Source: CBFDBT01 sp965603115 (GTDB taxonomy: Bacteria > Pseudomonadota > Alphaproteobacteria > Sphingomonadales > Kordiimonadaceae). Taken from it: a DNA stretch of 10,601 bases. This document shows, one piece after another, positions 5,887 through 10,601 of the stretch. The notes under the pieces were generated by a model that saw nothing but the letters and a program-made list of their open reading frames with translations, was not told the DNA's origin and searched no databases. The stretch is from NCBI GenBank assembly GCA_965603115.1, contig CBFDBT010000087.1, forward strand, positions 1 to 10,601, read 5' to 3'. How positions within the stretch are numbered: position 1 is the stretch's first letter; each line of letters opens with the position of its first letter. The translations under genes were made by a program, and so were the position numbers.

Positions 5887-7842
5887 TTATCCTTCCTCGG
5901 CCACAGGGGCAACCAGGGCTAATATTTGTCGTGCTTTAACTTGCTCTCCTACAGCAATCGATAGGCTTTCAACCACGCCAGCAACACCAGCTTTAAGGGA
6001 ATGCTCCATTTTCATCGCTTCCACCACAACAAGTACCTGATCTGCACTTACCGTGTCGCCTTCTGCAACAAGTACATCAATGATGGCTCCGTCCATGGGC
6101 GCCTTGACCTGACCATCGCTTGACCCTCCACTCACAGCAGGGGGGTGGTGTAGAATATTTTCAAAAATATAGTGCCCTGACCCATCATCGAGATAAAGCT
6201 TGCCGTCCACTATGACCTGATGAAAACTATCCCTGACACCATCTTCAACAACATGCCATACGGTACCGTTCATAGTAGCTACCTGCAAAGACGTCGCTTG
6301 ATCACCACAGGAGATGTCATAAAATCCATCACGCTCTTTAAGTGCAACATCATAAATAGTACCAGCGTGGCCCAGCTTGAAGTTAGCCAGAGGGTCAGCC
6401 GAAGATGTCCATCCCTGAATATTTTTTTGCCCACTGAGGTAATAGGTCAGCGCCGCACGGGCGATAAGGGCTATGCCAAGTGTACCGGCTTTCATGCTTG
6501 GATCACTTGCAAATTTATCATCAAGAAAAGCTGTGGTCGCTTCCCCTTTTTCAAAAGAAGGATTGCGCAGCACACTGGTTAGAAAAGATTTGTTGTTATT
6601 AACCCCGAGAAGTCGGCAATTCTCTAACCCTGAGGCAAGGCGGCGCAGGGCCATGTCTCGATTGTCACCATAAGAAATGAGTTTGGCAATCATCGGGTCA
6701 TAATAGGGGCTAATATCCTGTCCTGTTTGAATGCCGCTATCGGTGCGCACATCAAGGTCGTAGGGTGGGCACCACTCATAAATTGTCCCTGTTTGCGGCA
6801 TAAAGTCATGCCGCGGATCTTCGGCGTAAAGCCGCACTTCTATGGCGTGCCCATCCATTGTAATCTCATCTTGGCTGAGCGGTAACGCTTGACCCTCAGC
6901 TACGATGAATTGCCATTCAACCAGATCCAGACCCGTGATCATTTCTGTCACTGGATGCTCGACTTGCAACCGCGTATTCATCTCTAGGAAATAGAAATTT
7001 TTATCAGCGTCAACGAGAAATTCTACCGTTCCTGCGCCGCGGTAAACACACGATTTGGCAGCGTCAACCGCAGCCTTACCCATGCGCTGGCGCAGCGAGT
7101 CATCAACAAAAGGGCTCGGCGCTTCTTCAATCACTTTTTGGTGGCGGCGCTGAACCGAACAGTCCCGCTCGCATAAATGCACCACATTGCCGTGCTCATC
7201 GCCAAATATTTGAATTTCAATATGGCGTGGTTGCACTATGGCCTGCTCTAAAATTAACTCATCACTACCAAAGGCATTTTGTGCTTCTGAACGCGCGCTT
7301 TTAATTTCACGCAAAAGGTCACTCGCCTTGGTAACTAGGCGCATACCGCGCCCACCGCCGCCAGCGGACGCTTTCACCATCAAGGGAAAGCCAATTTTAT
7401 CAGCCTCGGCGCTCAACATATCATCGCTTTGATCTGCTCCCTGATAACCCGCGATGCACGGAACACCGGCTTTGATCATTGCCAGTTTCGACAAACGTTT
7501 GCTGCCCATCAGTTCAATAGCGTCAGGTTTTGGCCCAATGAAGGTTATATCTGCCTCAGCGCAGGCGCGGGCAAAATCAGCATTTTCTGACAAAAACCCA
7601 TAGCCCGGATGAATAGCATCAGCGCCCGACTTTTTGGCGGCTTCCAGAATTTTGGATATATCCAGATAGCTTTTAGACGCAGTTGCCTCCCCGATACAAA
7701 CCGCTTGATCAGCTTCATCTACATGCAAACTATCCGCGTCAACGTCGCTATAAACAGCCACAGTGCGATAGCCAAATTCTCTTGCTGTTTGAATCACCCG
7801 CACTGCTATTTCGCCGCGATTAGCAATTAATATTTTCTGCAT
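5887..7842 (-). CDS. atuF: Biotin-dependent acyl-CoA carboxylase alpha subunit, probably geranyl-CoA carboxylase
   Basis: The 651-residue alpha subunit carries biotin and carboxylates it with ATP and bicarbonate; the beta subunit then moves the carboxyl group to the acyl-CoA. The biotin carboxylase part (1 to about 445) opens KILIANRGEIAVRV. It has the ATP-grasp glycine loop AGGGGRGM (160-167), ERDCSVQRRHQK (225-236) and EMNTRLQVEHPVTE (287-300). A linking region of about 470-560 should bind the beta subunit. The C-terminal biotinyl domain contains EAMKMEH with K611 as the biotinylated lysine. Length and layout fit both methylcrotonyl-CoA and geranyl-CoA carboxylases. The choice of geranyl-CoA comes from the neighbours, above all the AtuA-family gene 4 bases downstream. 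It starts 4 bases after the hydratase stop. ATG 7842 is preferred to the adjacent TTG 7845 and has AAAGGG 7 bases upstream. Confidence 0.9.
   Translation of the reverse strand: MQKILIANRGEIAVRVIQTAREFGYRTVAVYSDVDADSLHVDEADQAVCIGEATASKSYLDISKILEAAKKSGADAIHPGYGFLSENADFARACAEADITFIGPKPDAIELMGSKRLSKLAMIKAGVPCIAGYQGADQSDDMLSAEADKIGFPLMVKASAGGGGRGMRLVTKASDLLREIKSARSEAQNAFGSDELILEQAIVQPRHIEIQIFGDEHGNVVHLCERDCSVQRRHQKVIEEAPSPFVDDSLRQRMGKAAVDAAKSCVYRGAGTVEFLVDADKNFYFLEMNTRLQVEHPVTEMITGLDLVEWQFIVAEGQALPLSQDEITMDGHAIEVRLYAEDPRHDFMPQTGTIYEWCPPYDLDVRTDSGIQTGQDISPYYDPMIAKLISYGDNRDMALRRLASGLENCRLLGVNNNKSFLTSVLRNPSFEKGEATTAFLDDKFASDPSMKAGTLGIALIARAALTYYLSGQKNIQGWTSSADPLANFKLGHAGTIYDVALKERDGFYDISCGDQATSLQVATMNGTVWHVVEDGVRDSFHQVIVDGKLYLDDGSGHYIFENILHHPPAVSGGSSDGQVKAPMDGAIIDVLVAEGDTVSADQVLVVVEAMKMEHSLKAGVAGVVESLSIAVGEQVKARQILALVAPVAEEG
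5890..5896 (-). promoter_or_regulatory. Ribosome binding site of atuA
   Basis: GGAAGGA lies 7 bases before ATG 5882, inside the last codons of the carboxylase alpha gene. It settles the atuA start at 5882 and suggests translational coupling of the two genes. Confidence 0.65.
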
Positions 7843-7846
7843 CAAA

Positions 7847-8656
7847 CTACCCTTTATCTGCCCAATAAGGTTTGCGTTTTTCCAAGAAAGCTTTGGTACC
7901 TTCTTGGCCTTCTTGCGTTGTTAAACAATCAGCGAACATGCTGGCTGCCCCATCAAGTAGCTCTTCATGCTCAATTATGCCCACTTGCAACATCAATTTT
8001 TTGGTCATGGCGTTTGCCCCCGGTGCGCAGCGCTTTACCTTTTTTAAAACACTGGCAAGCTGCGCCTCCATAGCTGATTTGTCATCCACCACATAATGCG
8101 CAATGCCAAGTTCTTGCGCCTTTGTGCCATCAATTCTTCCCCCTGTGAGGGCAAGACACCGAGCCTGTGTGATGCCAATACGCGACACCACAAAAGGGGC
8201 AATTTGAGCCGGGACAAGCCCAAGTCCTGTTTCCGGCAGGGCAAAAAGGGCGTCTTTATGGGCAATCGCAATATCTGATATGCAGGCAAGGCCAAAGCCA
8301 CCGCCCATCACGGCCCCTTCAAGCATGGTAATCACCACAGGTGGCGCATGATTAACCTGTGTTATCATGGCGCCAAAGCTGCGGTTAAATTCCCATGTAA
8401 GCTTTTCAGCCTCTTTACCTTTTAAGCCATCCTTATTCATGCCGGAAATATCGCCGCCTGCACAAAAATTTCCTTCTGCGCCGCGCAGCACCACCGCCCT
8501 GATAGCATTGTCATGCCCAATAGAGTTGAACACATCCATCAACTCATCTACCAGCGCACCGTTCATTGCATTGCGTTTGGTGGGTCTATTAAGCGTGATG
8601 GTTAAAATTTCATCATCAACTGCCAAAAGGAGCTCTTTGCAGTCAGGGTAAGTCAT
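7847..8656 (-). CDS. atuE: Enoyl-CoA hydratase/isomerase family, probably isohexenylglutaconyl-CoA hydratase
   Basis: This 269-residue crotonase-fold enzyme should add water to isohexenylglutaconyl-CoA, the product of the carboxylase. The oxyanion-hole segments are visible: NFCAGGDISGM (63-73) and EGAVMGGGFGLA (113-124). The usual second acid residue is present as E142 in LPETGLG. The position of the first catalytic glutamate of classical crotonase (E144 in the rat enzyme) is G122, in GGGFGL. Together with the PAQIAPFVV stretch (149-157) this resembles the methylglutaconyl-CoA and isohexenylglutaconyl-CoA hydratase subfamily (LiuC/AtuE), as I recall it. The gene sits between the two carboxylase subunit genes, 25 bases after the beta and 4 bases before the alpha gene, an order seen in both liu and atu clusters. 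The ATG has GGGAG 8 bases upstream. LiuC would be the alternative; the AtuA-family neighbour favours AtuE. Confidence 0.85.
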   Translation of the reverse strand: MTYPDCKELLLAVDDEILTITLNRPTKRNAMNGALVDELMDVFNSIGHDNAIRAVVLRGAEGNFCAGGDISGMNKDGLKGKEAEKLTWEFNRSFGAMITQVNHAPPVVITMLEGAVMGGGFGLACISDIAIAHKDALFALPETGLGLVPAQIAPFVVSRIGITQARCLALTGGRIDGTKAQELGIAHYVVDDKSAMEAQLASVLKKVKRCAPGANAMTKKLMLQVGIIEHEELLDGAASMFADCLTTQEGQEGTKAFLEKRKPYWADKG

Positions 8657-8681
8657 CTATTTTCTCCCGAACCAAATACTA

Positions 8682-10298
8682 TTAAAAACGAGCAACACCG
8701 TAGCTATTTGCATTTAAAGTGCGTGCATCGCTTTCACGGCACACATCAAGCGCAAATGCTATAATGTCGCGGGTATCGCGCGGATCGATCATGGCATCAT
8801 CCCAAAGGCGAGCTGTATTCATCAAAGCGCGAGATTTGGCTTCCATCGTATCAACAATATCTTTTTCCATCGCGTCGAGCATTTTGTGGTTAACCTCACC
8901 AGCTCGTGCCATCTTGGCTTCCCCGACTTGGCGCATCACACTACCGGCTTGCTCGGGCCCCATCACTGACACTACCGACTTAGGCCAAGCAAACATGAAG
9001 CGAGGCGGAATACCGCGACCGCACATAGCGTAATTTCCGGCTCCAAAAGAGCCACCGACCACCACACTTATTTTTGGCACTGTTGCGTTGGTGACGGCTT
9101 GAATAAGCTTGGCCCCATGTTTGATGATACCGCTTTGCTCCGCTTCAGTCCCAACAATGAAGCCTGTGGTATTATGTAAAAATAACAGCGGCGTGCCTGC
9201 TTGCTCACATAGCTGAATAAACTGCGCAGCCTTAGCCGCCCCCCGCGCTGTGATAGGCCCGTTGTTACCTATAACGCCGCAAGGATGACCTTTAATTTCC
9301 ATATGACCGCAAACCGTACCCATATCGTAACTCGCCTTAAAGTCCAGATAATCAGACCCGTCAGCAATGCGGGCAATAATCTCGCGCACGTCATACGGTT
9401 TTTTAGGGTCAACTGGCACAATGCCAAGCAAGTCTTCTTTTGAATATACTGGTTCTGCAAACGCATTGGAATTGCCATTAAAACTATTGTTTTTATTCCA
9501 GCCTAATTTAGCTGTAATCTCGCGGGCAATGCGAAGGCCGTCCCCATCATTTTCGGCGAGATAATCCGCCGTGCCAGCAATTTCGCTATGCATTTCAGCG
9601 CCGCCAATTTCTTCGTCTAGTGCTATCTCGCCCGTCGCTGCCTTAAGTAACGGCGGCCCTGCCAAATAGACCGTTGATTGCTTGCGGATCATAATAACAT
9701 AGTCAGACAAGCCTGGCTGATAAGCCCCGCCCGCTGTAGCACTTCCATGAACCACCGTGATTTGCGGGATACCTTTAGCAGATAATTGGGCTTGGCGGGC
9801 AAAACCAGACGCCGTATAACCAAACCAGTCACCCAGACCTTTCAGATCACCGCCGCCACTTTGTGCAAGGGTCACTACCGGCAGTTTGTTTTCCATCGCA
9901 AGTTCCATCATGCGAGACCGTTTAGCGCCGCCAAGCTTGCCAATAGTGCCGCCTTTGGTCATATAATCATCTACGACCACCATTACGCGCGTGCCCTCAA
10001 CATAGCCTATACCAGTGATGCAGCTTCCCCCGGCGGCAGAGCCGTCTTTATCTCCGTCCTGCATATAGCCACAAAGTGTAGAGAGCTCTAAAAAAGGTTC
10101 CCCCGGATCAAGGAGTAAGCTCAGTCGATCGCGCGGAGTGAGCAACCCTCGTTTTTTGTAGCGAGGGGCTTTTTCCTCTGCCGCTTCTATTACACGCCGC
10201 TCGATAGCGCGAAACTCATCAACCGCTTCTTTCATTGATTGTGCATTTGCCTGATATTCAGGCGCATTACTATCAATATGACTTTCAATGATGGCCAT
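8682..10298 (-). CDS. atuC: Acyl-CoA carboxylase beta subunit, probably geranyl-CoA carboxylase
   Basis: This 538-residue carboxyltransferase subunit takes the carboxyl group from biotin and places it on the gamma carbon of a 3-methyl-2-enoyl-CoA. The N-half crotonase-like domain (about 50-270) contains SGGGDLKG (147-154), HGSATAGGAYQPGLSDY (184-200) and LAGPPLLKAATGE (212-224). The C-half (about 290-530) has IGNNGPI (343-349), the NTTGFIVGTEAEQSG block (376-390), GGSFGAGNYAMCGR (415-428) and WPKSVVSVMGPEQA (438-451). Length equals that of geranyl-CoA carboxylase beta subunits as I recall. At 165-169 it reads GFARQ, where methylcrotonyl-CoA carboxylase has a bulkier IFFNQ (from memory). The smaller residues would suit a C10 substrate. 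It starts 9 bases after the dehydrogenase stop with AAGGGG as ribosome site. Methylcrotonyl-CoA carboxylase is the main alternative. Confidence 0.9.
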   Translation of the reverse strand: MAIIESHIDSNAPEYQANAQSMKEAVDEFRAIERRVIEAAEEKAPRYKKRGLLTPRDRLSLLLDPGEPFLELSTLCGYMQDGDKDGSAAGGSCITGIGYVEGTRVMVVVDDYMTKGGTIGKLGGAKRSRMMELAMENKLPVVTLAQSGGGDLKGLGDWFGYTASGFARQAQLSAKGIPQITVVHGSATAGGAYQPGLSDYVIMIRKQSTVYLAGPPLLKAATGEIALDEEIGGAEMHSEIAGTADYLAENDGDGLRIAREITAKLGWNKNNSFNGNSNAFAEPVYSKEDLLGIVPVDPKKPYDVREIIARIADGSDYLDFKASYDMGTVCGHMEIKGHPCGVIGNNGPITARGAAKAAQFIQLCEQAGTPLLFLHNTTGFIVGTEAEQSGIIKHGAKLIQAVTNATVPKISVVVGGSFGAGNYAMCGRGIPPRFMFAWPKSVVSVMGPEQAGSVMRQVGEAKMARAGEVNHKMLDAMEKDIVDTMEAKSRALMNTARLWDDAMIDPRDTRDIIAFALDVCRESDARTLNANSYGVARF

Positions 10299-10307
10299 AA
10301 TATCCCC

Positions 10308-10601
10308 TTAAGCCTTTTGCTTTTTTGGTAGTGTATTCATATATTTACAGATAATCCCGAGCATCACTTCGTCGGCACCACCACCTATGGAACCAAGGCG
10401 CGAATCTCTATAGGACCGGGCAATAGGGTTATCCCACATATAGCCCATACCGCCCCAGTATTGCAGGCAGGAATCTGAAACCTCCCTTGACAGGCGACCC
10501 GCTTTCAGTTTGGCCATCGAGGCTTTCATCACCACATCTTCGCCATTAATATATCCTTCAACTGCGCTATAGGTCAGTGCCCTGAGGGCCTCCACCTCAG
10601 C
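10308..10601 (-). CDS. atuD: Acyl-CoA dehydrogenase, C-terminal fragment, probably citronellyl-CoA dehydrogenase
   Basis: Only the last 97 residues are in the window; the reading frame is open to base 10601, so an apparent GTG start at 10595 is not the real one. This is the C-terminal helical domain of a flavin acyl-CoA dehydrogenase, shown by QYWGGMGYMWDNPIARSYRDSR (47-68, an FAD-contacting loop and conserved Arg) and SIGGGADEVMLGIICK (71-86). At the position of the catalytic Glu376 of medium-chain dehydrogenase there is a Gly (fragment residue 74). Isovaleryl-CoA and long-chain enzymes also lack it, as their base sits earlier in the protein, here outside the window. IGGGADEVM differs from the IGAGTSEIR of isovaleryl-CoA dehydrogenase and resembles AtuD as I recall. 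AtuD oxidises citronellyl-CoA to geranyl-CoA, the carboxylase substrate. The gene leads the visible operon, 9 bases before atuC. Confidence 0.8.
   Translation of the reverse strand, partial: AEVEALRALTYSAVEGYINGEDVVMKASMAKLKAGRLSREVSDSCLQYWGGMGYMWDNPIARSYRDSRLGSIGGGADEVMLGIICKYMNTLPKKQKA

Noticed and set aside
5883..5912. TTG at 5912 as start of the AtuA-family protein
   Set aside because: It adds ten residues unlike the family and overlaps the carboxylase alpha gene, while ATG 5882 has a good ribosome site 7 bases upstream.
5738..6040. 100-codon plus-strand frame across the atuF/atuA junction
   Set aside because: It is antisense to the biotinyl domain and the start of atuA, both clearly coding on the minus strand; its translation is low-complexity without motifs.
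9786..10091. 101-codon plus-strand frame inside the carboxylase beta gene
   Set aside because: It is antisense to a highly conserved carboxyltransferase domain and shows no domain features; it is a by-product of codon use.
4104..10601. Leucine/isovalerate (liu) catabolic operon
   Set aside because: Dehydrogenase, carboxylase and hydratase would fit, but the operon ends in an AtuA-family gene, no HMG-CoA lyase is present, the dehydrogenase has the IGGGADEVM type C-terminus, and the beta subunit has smaller pocket residues.

Overview
The window looks like chromosomal DNA of an alphaproteobacterium, probably marine and of moderate to low GC. That placement is an inference from the style of the soluble chemoreceptor, the PAS histidine kinase with a typical alphaproteobacterial H-box, and the Aer-type PAS protein. 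No rRNA, tRNA, CRISPR array, insertion sequence or phage gene is visible. All complete genes read through without frameshifts.

Layout. Bases 1-208 (+) are the C-terminal end of a cation diffusion facilitator transporter. After a very AT-rich 253-base gap comes a two-gene unit (462-2227, +): a stand-alone Aer-like PAS protein and, 2 bases later, a membrane-free methyl-accepting chemotaxis protein. Together they look like an aerotaxis or energy-taxis receptor split into two polypeptides. A strong rho-independent terminator (2262-2285) closes this unit. Converging on it is a cytoplasmic two-PAS histidine kinase (3860-2319, -) whose first PAS domain keeps a His/Arg pair at the same spacing as the haem PAS of FixL. 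A 243-base gap separates it from the end of a minus-strand operon.

The rest of the window (10601-4104, -) is one tightly packed operon: acyl-CoA dehydrogenase (C-terminal part only), biotin-dependent carboxylase beta subunit, enoyl-CoA hydratase, carboxylase alpha subunit carrying biotin, and an AtuA-family protein, with gaps of 9, 25, 4 and 4 bases. This is the acyclic terpene utilization (Atu) pathway in the order D-C-E-F-A. Citronellyl-CoA is oxidised to geranyl-CoA, carboxylated by the AtuC/AtuF complex and hydrated by AtuE; AtuA, of unproven function, closes the operon. The AtuA-family protein and the subfamily features of the dehydrogenase and beta subunit argue for the Atu pathway rather than the related leucine (Liu) pathway.

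The plus-strand genes and the kinase are visibly more AT-rich than the atu operon. The two halves may have different histories. The sequence shows no direct regulatory link between the sensory genes and terpene catabolism; only proximity and the shared strand of the kinase suggest one.
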